Below are positions 27,138 to 36,424 of a stretch of DNA of 64,000 nt, in pieces. Source of the DNA: UBA1268 sp002694955. Lineage in GTDB: Bacteria; Planctomycetota; Planctomycetia; Pirellulales; UBA1268. Both the position numbers and the translations under genes were made by a program. The DNA lies in assembly GCA_028066355.1 (NCBI GenBank), contig JALCBP010000002.1:62001-126000 (forward strand), written 5' to 3'. Each line of letters opens with the position of its first letter. The stretch's first letter is position 1. The notes under the pieces are model-generated. The model ran no database searches. It saw only the letters and a program-made list of their open reading frames with translations, and was not told the origin of the DNA.

Positions 27138-27239
27138 ATTAAATCGGGAATGTCTGTTTTTCGACCTTGGGAAAATCTGAAGACCTCCCTAGACTCTCAG
27201 CTCGTTTCGAGTTGTATTTGGTTTTCGGAGTGAGCACAC

Positions 27240-27497
27240 ATGCACATTACCCGCGTAGTCGTCGTAATTTGCTGTTTTGGATGCACAGGCTGTACCTCAC
27301 TCGGACGGCCCGACTGGGTTCAACCCGGCCCAGCCGTTAAGCAGCAGCGACGCGCAGTTCGTTTCGACCCATATTTGCAAGACGATATTGCACCGTCTGT
27401 TTTGAGGTTGCCCCTGATGGATGGAGCTCGGCCGCGTGATTTTGCGGATCCGGTGCCCGAAGTAACGCGATCTCGCTGGTGGGCGCCCATTCGATAG
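27240..27497 (+). CDS. Small lipoprotein or secreted protein
   Basis: 85 residues, with GGAG 9 nt before the ATG. A short hydrophobic start (RVVVVICCFGCTGC) ends in a Cys-rich lipobox-like segment. The mature part is polar: GRPDWVQPGPAVKQQRRA, FDPYLQDDIAP, then RPRDFADPVPEV. I recall similar short proteins with a GCTS-x-RPDW start as common in planctomycetes (unverified). Function unknown. It lies 51 bp before the pseudouridine synthase gene, same strand. Confidence 0.78.
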   Translation: MHITRVVVVICCFGCTGCTSLGRPDWVQPGPAVKQQRRAVRFDPYLQDDIAPSVLRLPLMDGARPRDFADPVPEVTRSRWWAPIR

Positions 27498-27547
27498 CAC
27501 AATGATGTATCCTTGAGGGATCACTATCGCCCCTGGAATCTCATCCT

Positions 27548-28585
27548 GTGCCTCCATCCCCCCGTAACCAATCAAAAGCCGCAAGGCAGACATCTCGAAG
27601 CCCTCTGGCAAGAAAAGTGGCTCCACAGCCTGACTCGGGTCGACCACGATACGGAAAGACTTCACGCATTGTTCTTGATGACGATGGTCTTGAGAGACTT
27701 CAAAAAGTTCTTGCAGCGGCGGGTCTGGGCAGTCGTCGCTCATGTGAGGAACTCATTACGGCCGGTCGAGTCGAGGTTGATCGCAAGATTGTTACAACCC
27801 TGGGCAGCAAGGTTGATCCGGCCCGCCAGCAAATCCTGGTTGATGGAGAACGATTACCGAACCCACGACGTATCGTCTACCTTCTCAATAAACCTGTCGG
27901 GGTTGTGACAACCAATTACGATCCGTCAGGCCGACCACGAGTAATTGACCTGGTGCCAGCAGATCAACGACTGTTTCCCATCGGTCGCCTGGATCGCGCG
28001 AGTGAGGGCCTAATCTTGGTGACAAATGACGGCGAACTTGGCAATCTTCTCACTCATCCACGATATGGAGTCGAAAAGAAATACCTCGTTCAAATCGCAG
28101 GCATCCCAACAGCAGAGACTGTCGAATCACTACGACAGGGGATTCACCTCGCAGAAGCAACTGCGTCAGCGAAAAGAGTCACCGTCCGTTCACAACACAA
28201 ACAGAGCACCGTACTGGAGATGGTACTCGACGAGGGTCGTAATCGAGAAATCCGAAGAATGCTTGCATCTCTTGGCCATAAGGTTCAGCAACTGAAACGC
28301 ATAGCAGTCGGTGACTTAACCCTTGGAAATCTTCTACCTGGCCAATGGCGTCAACTGACGTGGGAGGAGATCGAGCAATTACGGAAATCTGCAACTGCTG
28401 CCATCGGTAATATCCGTACACGCGCATCACGCGCGAATGCACCAAAAAGGTCATATGGTGGTAGATCAAAAACAAACCGTGCGAGTTCCATGAGCCAGGA
28501 TGGCCGTCGATCGGTCGAACAAGGTGGAAAACGACGGCCGAAACGCCCCGGCAAAGCATCGTCTTGGAGAAAGCGTACTCGCTAA
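27548..28585 (+). CDS. 16S/23S rRNA pseudouridine synthase, RsuA/RluB family
   Basis: 345 residues from GTG 27548. An S4 domain (RLQKVLAAAGLGSRRSCEELI, with VEVDRKIV) is followed by the catalytic core GRLDRASEGLIL (nucleophilic Asp) and EGRNREIRRMLASLGHKV. Both the first 45 residues and the last 70 are basic low-complexity tails probably used for RNA contact. Known: site-specific pseudouridine formation in rRNA. RluB-like (23S) is the closest guess, but RsuA or RluE/F types cannot be excluded. The last 22 bp overlap a longer upstream frame of the next gene, which I do not use. Confidence 0.94.
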   Translation: MPPSPRNQSKAARQTSRSPLARKVAPQPDSGRPRYGKTSRIVLDDDGLERLQKVLAAAGLGSRRSCEELITAGRVEVDRKIVTTLGSKVDPARQQILVDGERLPNPRRIVYLLNKPVGVVTTNYDPSGRPRVIDLVPADQRLFPIGRLDRASEGLILVTNDGELGNLLTHPRYGVEKKYLVQIAGIPTAETVESLRQGIHLAEATASAKRVTVRSQHKQSTVLEMVLDEGRNREIRRMLASLGHKVQQLKRIAVGDLTLGNLLPGQWRQLTWEEIEQLRKSATAAIGNIRTRASRANAPKRSYGGRSKTNRASSMSQDGRRSVEQGGKRRPKRPGKASSWRKRTR

Positions 28586-28647
28586 AAAACAATCGGTTAC
28601 AATCATGTTCCCAACATTTTGAATGCATAAGTAACCACAGAGCATTA

Positions 28648-29538
28648 ATGTCATTGACCAGCCAAACATGTAAAAACTACTTCCAGCAGGCTGAAATCAT
28701 TGCCCATGAACAGATTGCTGAGGCCACATGGCGAGTGCGTGTTGACTGCCCGAACCTTGCTATGACAAGTCGACCAGGCCAGTTTGCAATGGTTCGTGTC
28801 AAGGACCGAAGCGATCCACTCCTTGCCCGCCCTCTCGCGGTATACGACGTGTTCAATCAACATCAGGCACCAGACCACTGGCAGCCGACGCCTCTTGCAC
28901 CTGATAACGGCGACGCAAAACCCAAATTTGTTGATTTTATTTACGCAGTAGCTGGCAAATTCACAACAACATTGACTTCTTTACGGCCTGGTGACGACCT
29001 TTCTCTTTGGGGTCCACTTGGCAATGGATTTCAGCTTCCGGCAACGAAGCATCTTGTGCTCATTGCCGGAGGCATCGGACAAACAGCACTCCTCATGCTG
29101 GGCCGTGAATTTCTCGCCGCTGGTCCGTCAAGTCAGGTCACGTTTTGCTGGGGTGCACGACACGCTGGTCTTTTCGGACACGCTGACGACTTCCGTAACT
29201 GTGGAATGAATACCCACCTCGCAACACTCGATGGATCAACAGGATGTCGTGGCACAGTCATTGACCTTCTCAATGAAATGGAAAACAGCAATACATTTGA
29301 AGAAATTGCAATAGCCTGCTGTGGACCCGAAGGAATGATGGCCGCTGTTGCACAGTGGGCAGCAGAACGATCCCTCGACTGCCAAGTATCACTAGAAACA
29401 CCAATGGCATGTGGCATTGGAATCTGCTTTAGCTGCGTTGCACCAATACTCGATGAGAAGGGCGACTGGGACTACCAAAGAACCTGTATCGAAGGACCTG
29501 TCTTCAACAGTCAGGCAATTCAATGGGACGTTATATAA
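28648..29538 (+). CDS. pyrK: Dihydroorotate dehydrogenase electron-transfer subunit, PyrK type
   Basis: 296 residues from ATG 28648 (the frame opens earlier at 28564 but that part overlaps the previous gene and shows no homology). Ferredoxin-reductase fold: RPGQFAMVRV and ARPLAVYDV bind FAD; LIAGGIGQTALLML starts the NAD-binding half. The C-terminal [2Fe-2S] cysteines occur in MACGIGICFSCV and the RTC near the end. Known: passes electrons from PyrD to NAD+ in class IB dihydroorotate dehydrogenase of pyrimidine synthesis. pyrD is not adjacent in this window. Confidence 0.93.
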   Translation: MSLTSQTCKNYFQQAEIIAHEQIAEATWRVRVDCPNLAMTSRPGQFAMVRVKDRSDPLLARPLAVYDVFNQHQAPDHWQPTPLAPDNGDAKPKFVDFIYAVAGKFTTTLTSLRPGDDLSLWGPLGNGFQLPATKHLVLIAGGIGQTALLMLGREFLAAGPSSQVTFCWGARHAGLFGHADDFRNCGMNTHLATLDGSTGCRGTVIDLLNEMENSNTFEEIAIACCGPEGMMAAVAQWAAERSLDCQVSLETPMACGIGICFSCVAPILDEKGDWDYQRTCIEGPVFNSQAIQWDVI

Positions 29539-29581
29539 TGAAGCTTTCGATCGATACAAAAAACAAGTAGTGACCTTGTTC

Positions 29582-29860
29582 TCAGCCAGCTGCTGCCTGA
29601 GCTGTTTTGACAATACGGGCAGAGAGTCTTGACTTGATTCTCGCAGCCTTATTTTTATGAATTGTTTTTGATGCAGCCGCCCGATCAGCTTTTTTAGCGA
29701 CAGTCTTAAAAAGATCTTGAGCGGTCGTGACGTCTTTTGCGGAAAGAGCCTGTAACACCTTTTTGATTGATGTTTTTATTTCCGTTTTTATAGCCTTGTT
29801 TCGGTCACGGCTTCGAACATTTTGACGCAATCTTTTTTTAGCACTTGCCGAATGTGGCAT
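29582..29860 (-). CDS. rpsT: 30S ribosomal protein S20
   Basis: 92 residues with the S20 pattern: MPHSASAKKRLRQNVRSR, then KTIHKNKAARIKSRLSARI. AGGA lies 8 nt before the ATG. Known: primary 16S rRNA binder in the small subunit. Lies 160 bp downstream of the TPR gene on the same strand. Confidence 0.97.
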   Translation of the reverse strand: MPHSASAKKRLRQNVRSRDRNKAIKTEIKTSIKKVLQALSAKDVTTAQDLFKTVAKKADRAAASKTIHKNKAARIKSRLSARIVKTAQAAAG

Positions 29861-29987
29861 TCTGTCATTCCTGAACGTAAATAAAACTGGGAAAAGGCAT
29901 AAACCGCCAATATCTAAAAAATACCCGACGGAACACGATTCCGCCAGTACCCTAAGAAAACATGGTCAATCGTACGGTTTCCAGAAT

Positions 29988-30012
29988 AGCCAGCCAGAAA
30001 AAAGGACTGGCT
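29988..30012. terminator. Hairpin after the TPR gene
   Basis: Inverted repeat AGCCAG / CTGGCT around an A-rich loop, 9 bp past the TPR stop codon on the minus strand. No T-run follows, so its role as terminator is uncertain. Confidence 0.35.
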
Positions 30013-30020
30013 CAGGTGTT

Positions 30021-31394
30021 TTAGGCATTTAGTTTCTTGAGCCGTTCCGCTACGTCGCGGTACCCAAAATCAATCTCAGCAAGGTTTGATAGGAACTTCA
30101 CTGCCCCATCTTTATCTTTTAGGGCAGCAGCCAAAACACCTGCTCTGTAAAGAGCTCGTTTCCGTAATTCTACTTCTCGATCCTCCAAGCTTTCCACCGC
30201 CGTTTGATAATTTCGCATAGCTAACGGATATTGCTTGATTTTTTGAAAGCATTCTCCTAGTTCAAGAGCTACCGCCCCACGGCGGCGGGCGTCAAGTTGA
30301 ACCTGCTGAAAAAACTTAATAGCCTCTGCTGGGCTGTCAGCAGCCTTAAGGCGGATGGCAAGCTCATACTTCCAGGTGGTGTTATCTGGATACCTCTCAA
30401 CACGGGCCGCATAAATGTCAATTTCCTGCTTAAGCAGAGCTCTCTTTAATCGAGCAACCGTTTCTTTATTATCCTCGCTGTCCGTGGCTTGTAGTTGCTT
30501 TTCAGCAAGCATCACCCTCCGTTTTGCCCAACGAATCTGTCTGTCTTCAAGATGCTCTCGCACCTTCAGGTCGTTGCCAGATGCGGCGAGTACATCCACA
30601 AGCACTTTCTCTGCATCTTCAACTGTACCTTCTCGCTCCAACAAATCTGCGAGCTCAAATGCAGTCTCAAAATCTGATGGTGATGAAGCCAATTTTTGCC
30701 GGAGTTGTTCCAGCGGTGACACATCAGTGGACTCCTTTGGCCCAGTTCCACGACTTTCGAGCTTTTCTCGTGTTTTTTCTACACTTAATCGTGCAATCTC
30801 ACGCTCAGCCTCTTCTTGGACGCTTTTTGTCCCGGCAAGTCGCTGCCAGCAAGAAATAGCTTGATCGTACTCCCCCAATTTTTCTTTATAACTGGCACAC
30901 TGCTTGTTCACTGCAATATCTTTGGGCGCAACATCAAGCGCTCTTCTGAGAAACAATCCCTGCGTATCAAGGCAATGAGCATCGCCGCAGACTTCGGCCA
31001 GGCTCAGAATACATGCAACGTCAAAAGGGTCTTTCTTGAGCACATCGAGGCCAACCTTTATTGCTTCGCGTGTCTTTCCAGTCGCTACCAGACGCTTAAG
31101 GCTTCCCCGACCTCCGGCAGAGAGCAACGAAGCAAAACCGCTTTTTTTCTTGCCATCAAATTTTTTAGACAGAGCCTCAAGAAATCCTTGCAGATAAATC
31201 GCACTAGCGGGATCTCCTGCTACGCAACTTCCAAATAATTCAACTGCGTAATCATAATTCCCTTTCCTGAGGTTATCTGATCCCGTGGTGAAGCATTTTG
31301 TAAGTCGACTACGCTCTGCAGGAGATGGCGGCGATATACTCTCTGTATTCACTTGAGTTCCACCCACGTTCTTTTCTTCCTGTTTTGCTGACAT
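30021..31394 (-). CDS. Tetratricopeptide-repeat protein
   Basis: 457 residues; AGGA precedes the ATG. No signal peptide or membrane segment, so cytoplasmic. Helical TPR-type repeats run through the whole length (NYDYAVELFGSCVAGDPAS, KTREAIKVGLDVLKKDPFD, EYDQAISCWQRLAG, SPAEAIKFFQQVQLDARRRG, QYPLAMRNYQTAVESLEDRE). Known: TPR arrays act as protein-binding scaffolds. Partner unknown. Upstream of rpsT in the same direction. Confidence 0.88.
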   Translation of the reverse strand: MSAKQEEKNVGGTQVNTESISPPSPAERSRLTKCFTTGSDNLRKGNYDYAVELFGSCVAGDPASAIYLQGFLEALSKKFDGKKKSGFASLLSAGGRGSLKRLVATGKTREAIKVGLDVLKKDPFDVACILSLAEVCGDAHCLDTQGLFLRRALDVAPKDIAVNKQCASYKEKLGEYDQAISCWQRLAGTKSVQEEAEREIARLSVEKTREKLESRGTGPKESTDVSPLEQLRQKLASSPSDFETAFELADLLEREGTVEDAEKVLVDVLAASGNDLKVREHLEDRQIRWAKRRVMLAEKQLQATDSEDNKETVARLKRALLKQEIDIYAARVERYPDNTTWKYELAIRLKAADSPAEAIKFFQQVQLDARRRGAVALELGECFQKIKQYPLAMRNYQTAVESLEDREVELRKRALYRAGVLAAALKDKDGAVKFLSNLAEIDFGYRDVAERLKKLNA

Positions 31395-31631
31395 GCTTCC
31401 TACACGTTAAACAAAAGATATGATCGTAATATCACGAGATCAAAATCGTAACAAAACCTGATTGTTACCCCAGAAAAAAGTGCTCATTTCAAATAAATTA
31501 ACATCGTGTTATATCCCAATGGCCTCATACAAAGTAACCGACAACAGTCTCCATGGGTACGTTTTTCTCTAAATTCGTACACTCGTGTGAACTGCTTCGT
31601 TATGCTGAAGTGACGAAACCTTAGGTATCAG

Positions 31632-33260
31632 ATGAAAAGTCATGTTGACCTGCCGATCCACGATAGCAAGTCGCCTCTTATGAAAAAAGATGGCTGCATC
31701 CAGCGCGATGGACATGTTCTTTTCGTCGGCGCGGGACCAGGCCAACCTGACCTTTTGACTATTCGAGCCATCCGTGCGCTCGAGCAAGCTGATATCGTTG
31801 TCCATGACCAACTTGTGTCACCTGCTATTCTTAACCTTATTCCACCCCACACAAAGAGGATCTTACTATCTGAAATCCTGGAACAGTCCACGGGAAGCGA
31901 CACTGGCCTGATACTCGGAACGTATCTAGCAGACTGTGCAGTGAATGGCTACAACGTCGTCCGCCTGAAAGGTGGCGACCCTACTATTTTTGCGAGACTC
32001 CGTGAAGAAATAGAGCCGCTTGTCGAACATTCTGTATCGTTTGAAATCATTCCTGGGATTACATCAGCAACCGCAGCAGCAGCGGCAGCAGTCACCCCGC
32101 TAACATCCCGAAGCATCTCATCAAGCCTCACCATCGTGACAGGGCACGAGGCCAAAGATAAGAAAGAGGCTCTTGATTACGAAAATCTTTCGATTCGAGA
32201 AGGGACCATTGTTATCTACATGGGTGTTGAACAGGCTCAACACTGGTCAGATGCACTCCTCAAAGCAGGAAGACCCTCAGATACACCGGTAACACTCGTA
32301 AGTCGCTGCAGTTGGCCAGACCAGCGGATTATCCAAACAACTCTTGGCTCATGTGCTTTAGACATCGACATGGCGAAAATCCCCTCACCGGCAGTTGCTA
32401 TGATCGGCGAGACACCGATGAGAAACCCAAAACCAAATACAAGGGTACCGCCTCTGCAAGGATGCCGGCTTTTGGTCACCCGGCCAGCAGGTCAGGCCGG
32501 TCCAGTTATCGCCGATATTGCGAGACGTGGGGGTGAGGCGATGCACCTCCCCTTAATCGACATTGTACCAGCGAGTGATCCCAAGGAACTACAAATCGCT
32601 GTCAATGAGGCATGGGCGTTTGATTGGATCGTCTTCACGAGTGTCAATGGTGTTAACTACTTCTGCAAACAGATGCGATTACAGGAACTTGATCCACGTG
32701 CACTCGGAAGTGCACAGATCGCCGCCATCGGCCCCGCAACGAAACAAGCACTTGAAGAGCAGGGGGTCATTTGCGACCTCGTCCCCGAAAGTTTTCATTC
32801 TGAAGGATTTGTCCAAGCACTTCACCAACGAGGGAAGAAGCAGCGATTCCTACTAATTCAAGCAGAGCGAGGTCGCGATGTTTTGCGTACAGAACTCGAA
32901 GCCGCTGGTCACGAAGTTAAACAGGTCGCTGCCTATGCGAGTCAACCCATTTCATCCAACCAAGAAACAGCGCATCGAATGATAAAGCAATTCCCTGTTA
33001 ACTGGATTCTTCTCACAAGCTCATTTATTGCAGAAGCCGCAGTGAATATATTTGGCGAGTATCTACGTTCTTGGAAAATCGCAAGCATCTCGCCAATCAC
33101 ATCATCGAAAGTCTGTGAACTCGGCTACTCGGTGACGGTTGAGGCAAACGAGGCCACAATGAAGTCACTTTTGGATTCAATAGAATCCTGGCAAAAGAAC
33201 CATATCACCGACTCCAGATGTAAAGGAATTCCGACAGGGAAAACCGTGCCGGCCGAATAA
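31632..33260 (+). CDS. cobA-hemD: Fused uroporphyrinogen-III C-methyltransferase / uroporphyrinogen-III synthase
   Basis: 542 residues. Residues about 27-270 are a SUMT (CobA) methylase: VGAGPGQPDLLTIRA, VVRLKGGDPTIFAR, IPGITSATAAAAAA and the GxGVxQ-like YMGVEQA. Residues about 285-520 are a HemD-type uroporphyrinogen-III synthase (LLVTRPAGQAGPVI, VFTSVNGVNYF, AIGPATKQALEEQG, LLTSSFIAEAAVN). Known: HemD closes the tetrapyrrole ring; CobA methylates it at C2 and C7 to precorrin-2 for sirohaem or B12. The fusion couples the two steps. An alternative start is ATG 31680. Confidence 0.95.
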   Translation: MKSHVDLPIHDSKSPLMKKDGCIQRDGHVLFVGAGPGQPDLLTIRAIRALEQADIVVHDQLVSPAILNLIPPHTKRILLSEILEQSTGSDTGLILGTYLADCAVNGYNVVRLKGGDPTIFARLREEIEPLVEHSVSFEIIPGITSATAAAAAAVTPLTSRSISSSLTIVTGHEAKDKKEALDYENLSIREGTIVIYMGVEQAQHWSDALLKAGRPSDTPVTLVSRCSWPDQRIIQTTLGSCALDIDMAKIPSPAVAMIGETPMRNPKPNTRVPPLQGCRLLVTRPAGQAGPVIADIARRGGEAMHLPLIDIVPASDPKELQIAVNEAWAFDWIVFTSVNGVNYFCKQMRLQELDPRALGSAQIAAIGPATKQALEEQGVICDLVPESFHSEGFVQALHQRGKKQRFLLIQAERGRDVLRTELEAAGHEVKQVAAYASQPISSNQETAHRMIKQFPVNWILLTSSFIAEAAVNIFGEYLRSWKIASISPITSSKVCELGYSVTVEANEATMKSLLDSIESWQKNHITDSRCKGIPTGKTVPAE

Positions 33261-33418
33261 GCCGAAGAAGTGGAAATCGCTGAAGTGAATTTATTTCTAC
33301 GTCGATACCGATAGATCAAGGCGTGCTTTTGCACATAGAACGGCTTGCCCAAAACCGATTTTGTTCCTGGTAAATGATATAGAGTCATGGGCTAGCCAAG
33401 TTGCTGAGGAGGTTAAGT

Positions 33419-34108
33419 GTGCAGTATCAGGGTTTGTCAGACACACACATCGTTTGTGCTCCATTACCCCTAAATCCCAGACAAACTGAGACTGTCTTTC
33501 GGGGACTGAATAGTGATATCCCAATTTCCTGGTATGGCACATTGGATATTCTGCAAAGCATATCGCATACCGATGAGGCTGTTTGTTTAGAAATGGGTCT
33601 CGGCGACATAGCCTCGAAACACTGCTTTCGCACCCAGCTCCATTTAGCACGACGTAGTTTCCCACACCTGAACACGATAGTCGCACCACAGGCCGGACAG
33701 ATTCATCATCGTGAACTGCTTGTCCAAGAGGGCATCTCTGTAATCCTTACCAATTCATACAGCACGACATCATCCCCACGAAGACCAGTACCCATGGGTT
33801 GGCCTTGCCGAAACGTTCAATGGGGACTATGGGAAGTTTTGCGTAACACCCGAACACAGCAAGGACAGTTCCAAACCTTCCTATCTTTCATGACACGTAG
33901 ACAAGAACAAAAAGGAATTCTTAAGATTTGGGATGCTGCCTCCAAGAACGGCAACTATGACCACAAAAAATTTAGCAAGATTACAAGGCAGGTACACAAA
34001 CTTGTATCCAAGAAGTCAGCAACGGCCATACGTCTCGACCAGCTACCTGACTTAATCTCAAGAGGCACTTCCAGAGCAGACCCTTCCTCTATACTCAAAG
34101 CAGCCTAA
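33419..34108 (+). CDS. Hypothetical protein of unknown family
   Basis: 229 residues. I choose GTG 33419 because GAGGAGG stands 6 nt upstream; the longer TTG start at 33401 would place that site inside the gene. No signal or membrane segment. The first 150 residues look like an alpha/beta fold (THIVCAPLPLN, EAVCLEMGLGDIA, NTIVAPQAGQIHHREL, GISVILTN). The C-terminus is basic and helical (KFSKITRQVHKLVSKKSA). I do not recognise it. Located after cobA-hemD on the same strand, 158 bp apart. Confidence 0.75.
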   Translation: MQYQGLSDTHIVCAPLPLNPRQTETVFRGLNSDIPISWYGTLDILQSISHTDEAVCLEMGLGDIASKHCFRTQLHLARRSFPHLNTIVAPQAGQIHHRELLVQEGISVILTNSYSTTSSPRRPVPMGWPCRNVQWGLWEVLRNTRTQQGQFQTFLSFMTRRQEQKGILKIWDAASKNGNYDHKKFSKITRQVHKLVSKKSATAIRLDQLPDLISRGTSRADPSSILKAA

Positions 34109-34132
34109 TCGATTAGCTGAAAAATGAACCGA

Positions 34133-34321
34133 CTAGTCTTCTTTTCTGCTCATTAAAGTAGACCAACTTAAATAGGCAAGAATTCCACTACTCAGGATAA
34201 ATCCAACATCGGCAAGTACGCTGACCCGACTGAATGGGATAGCGACCGCTGCATCAGCTAAAAAAAGGATACCTACGATCCCAGAAACAACCATGCCGAC
34301 AAACGGAACGGACTTCGACAC
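34133..34321 (-). CDS. Small two-helix membrane protein
   Basis: 62 residues from GTG 34321 with GGAGGG 9 nt upstream. Two hydrophobic segments (VGMVVSGIVGILFLADAAVAIPF and VGFILSSGILAYLSWSTL) are separated by a short polar turn, with charged ends (MSKS, SRKED). Its composition and layout are those of a real small membrane protein. I recall similar short proteins as frequent in planctomycetes, but cannot name a function. Confidence 0.72.
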   Translation of the reverse strand: MSKSVPFVGMVVSGIVGILFLADAAVAIPFSRVSVLADVGFILSSGILAYLSWSTLMSRKED

Positions 34322-34469
34322 GCCGTGAGACCCTCCACAAATGTAGTAAAATTAGTGTCAAAGATCTCTCCACTTGAGATCTCTCTTTGAAATACCATAC
34401 TTGTTCACTCTCTGGGAGCCAACAGAATCTTTATCGTCTATCACAAATCATTATTTGGAGTAATTATTT

Positions 34470-34973
34470 TTGCCACCTCATGATGGTCAAGTCGCGGTGT
34501 ACACAGGGTCTTTTGATCCAATTACGCTCGGTCACCTTGATGTGATCGAGAGGGCAAGCCGTATATTTAACCATATTGTGGTCGGCGTAGGTATCAACCC
34601 TGACAAGCAGCCACTTTTTGATCAGGAAGAGCGGGTCAAACTCGTAGAAGCAGCAGTCGCCCACCTCGACAATGTGACTGTTCGACGCTTCCACGGATTA
34701 TCTGTAGCGTTTGTTCGTGACCAAAAAGCACAGATTGTTCTTCGCGGCGTTCGATCACTGACGGATATCGAGGCAGAGTTTACTATGACCCTCGCGAACC
34801 GAATGCTGGACCCAGGAATCGAGACTGTCTTCCTAATGGCAGATGCGCAATACTCCCACATATCTTCATCTTTATTAAAGCAAATCACTCCACTCGCAAA
34901 CGACACTGCTTTGGGAAAATTTGTTCCGCCAGCGGTGGTCGATGCTCTCCGGGAAAAACTAGCAGACACCTAG
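34470..34973 (+). CDS. coaD: Phosphopantetheine adenylyltransferase
   Basis: 167 residues from a TTG at 34470, with GGAG 8 nt upstream. Nucleotidyltransferase motifs: YTGSFDPITLGHLDVI (T/HxGH), VLRGVRSLTDIEAE, and ISSSLLKQI near the C-terminus. Known: the penultimate step of coenzyme A synthesis, joining 4-phosphopantetheine to AMP. Length matches the family (about 160). Confidence 0.97.
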   Translation: MPPHDGQVAVYTGSFDPITLGHLDVIERASRIFNHIVVGVGINPDKQPLFDQEERVKLVEAAVAHLDNVTVRRFHGLSVAFVRDQKAQIVLRGVRSLTDIEAEFTMTLANRMLDPGIETVFLMADAQYSHISSSLLKQITPLANDTALGKFVPPAVVDALREKLADT

Positions 34974-35125
34974 CAAAAAATGTATCCCGACTGGCCGCAC
35001 ACACTAAAACCCCAATCTCGTTCTGTATTGTTGCTCATTCTGGCGATAGCCTTATCGCGTGGCTTCAGTTGTGAATAAAGAAAAGTTATCAACAAAGAAC
35101 AGTGCTTAACTGTTAGGATTTTCCA

Positions 35126-35154
35126 GAAAAAAAACGAGAAGCGGCCTGCTTCTC
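35126..35154 (-). terminator. Intrinsic terminator downstream of mcsB
   Basis: Stem GAGAAGC / GCTTCTC (35136-35154) with a 5-nt loop. On the minus strand it is followed, after one G, by a run of about nine T (complement of 35126-35134). It lies about 110 bp after the mcsB stop. Confidence 0.75.
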
Positions 35155-35265
35155 ATGCCCCCTTTATTTTGATTGAGGCCAATTAAATAGATGGTGACCT
35201 CAACCACTCATTGCTGCATAAATAAAAACAGTTGGCGGTTTAAGCCATTCCTCTAGCAAAAGTCT

Positions 35266-36333
35266 TTAATTGCCGTCGGGTGACCCTGACTCGAAATATG
35301 ACCGAAGGAATCGTGCGCGTTCGATATTTCGATCTTTTGTGTCAAGGTCGACACCTTTCATCTTCTGAAGATGGGCCGGCTGGGTGCGAACAAGCAGTTT
35401 ATTAACATCAGAAACATGAAGATCATCCACCAAACCCAGCAGCACCCCCATGCGAACACGCGAAAGCAGTTGCATGGTTTCTTCGGCACTAATTGTTTGC
35501 GCCGTTCTCAAAATCCCAAAGGCGCGGCTCACCTGATCGTGTACATTCCGCTCTGTTTCCTGCAAAAGAAATTCTCTGGCACGACGCTCATAATCAATTA
35601 GAACAGGAACAACATCCGCGACCTGAGCAATTAGTTCATCCTCTGTTCGACCGAGGGTTATTTGGTTGGAAATCTGATAAAAATCTCCAAAAGCCTGCGA
35701 ACCCTCGCCGTACAAACCTCGAACAGCTAATGAAATTTTATGCAGGCTTCGAAAAACTTTGTCAATCTGCCGCGTGATCACAAGAGCAGGGAGGTGAAGC
35801 ATTACGCTTACTCGTATTCCCGTACCGACATTTGTTGGACATGCAGTCAGATACCCCCATTGGCCATGAAAAGCATAAGGAACCACCTCTTCGATCTCTT
35901 CGTCTACTCCACGAATCTGCGACCAGACTGCTTCGAGATCTAAACCACTATGGATGCACTGAATTCGAAGATGATCTTCCTCATTGATCATGAGACTGAT
36001 CTGTTCGGTAGGATCAATTGCAACCCCACGAGCACCTGTAGCATCGGCATGCTCCCTGCTTATCAACTGTCTTTCAACGAGAAATTGTCGATCAAGGTCT
36101 TCGAGGCCACCTAAATTTGTATACTCAAGACGTGAACCTACTGACGTCTTCTTAAGATGCGAGCGAAGGAAACCCTCGATCTCACTCCGTTCCGTCTCCG
36201 AGGCCCGGCCTACGAAGGGATAGTGTGCAAGATTTCGTGCAAGCCGCACTCTGCTACTCATAACAATATCTGACTCGGGACCGGTGCCCTTAAGCCATTC
36301 ACCAACAGATGTTTTCAACACTTCAAATTCCAT
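35266..36333 (-). CDS. mcsB: Protein-arginine kinase McsB
   Basis: 355 residues. Phosphagen-kinase-type catalytic domain: MSSRVRLARNLAHYPFVG at the N-terminus, INEEDHLRIQ (guanidino-substrate Glu region), LTACPTNVGTGIRVSVMLHLP with the reactive-Cys loop, and QISNQITLGRTEDE. Known: phosphorylates arginine in proteins, marking them for ClpCP degradation in Bacillus. It lies 91 bp after mcsA in the same direction, the normal pairing; ctsR and clpC are not present here. No clear Shine-Dalgarno before its ATG. Confidence 0.96.
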   Translation of the reverse strand: MEFEVLKTSVGEWLKGTGPESDIVMSSRVRLARNLAHYPFVGRASETERSEIEGFLRSHLKKTSVGSRLEYTNLGGLEDLDRQFLVERQLISREHADATGARGVAIDPTEQISLMINEEDHLRIQCIHSGLDLEAVWSQIRGVDEEIEEVVPYAFHGQWGYLTACPTNVGTGIRVSVMLHLPALVITRQIDKVFRSLHKISLAVRGLYGEGSQAFGDFYQISNQITLGRTEDELIAQVADVVPVLIDYERRAREFLLQETERNVHDQVSRAFGILRTAQTISAEETMQLLSRVRMGVLLGLVDDLHVSDVNKLLVRTQPAHLQKMKGVDLDTKDRNIERARFLRSYFESGSPDGN

Positions 36334-36424
36334 ATATTTAAATTTAGCAGTATTTGTTACTTAAATGTCTATCAGTAGTCAGGCGGTTTGCCCGGAAACT
36401 TTTTCCCTGTAGTTAATAGAAAAG

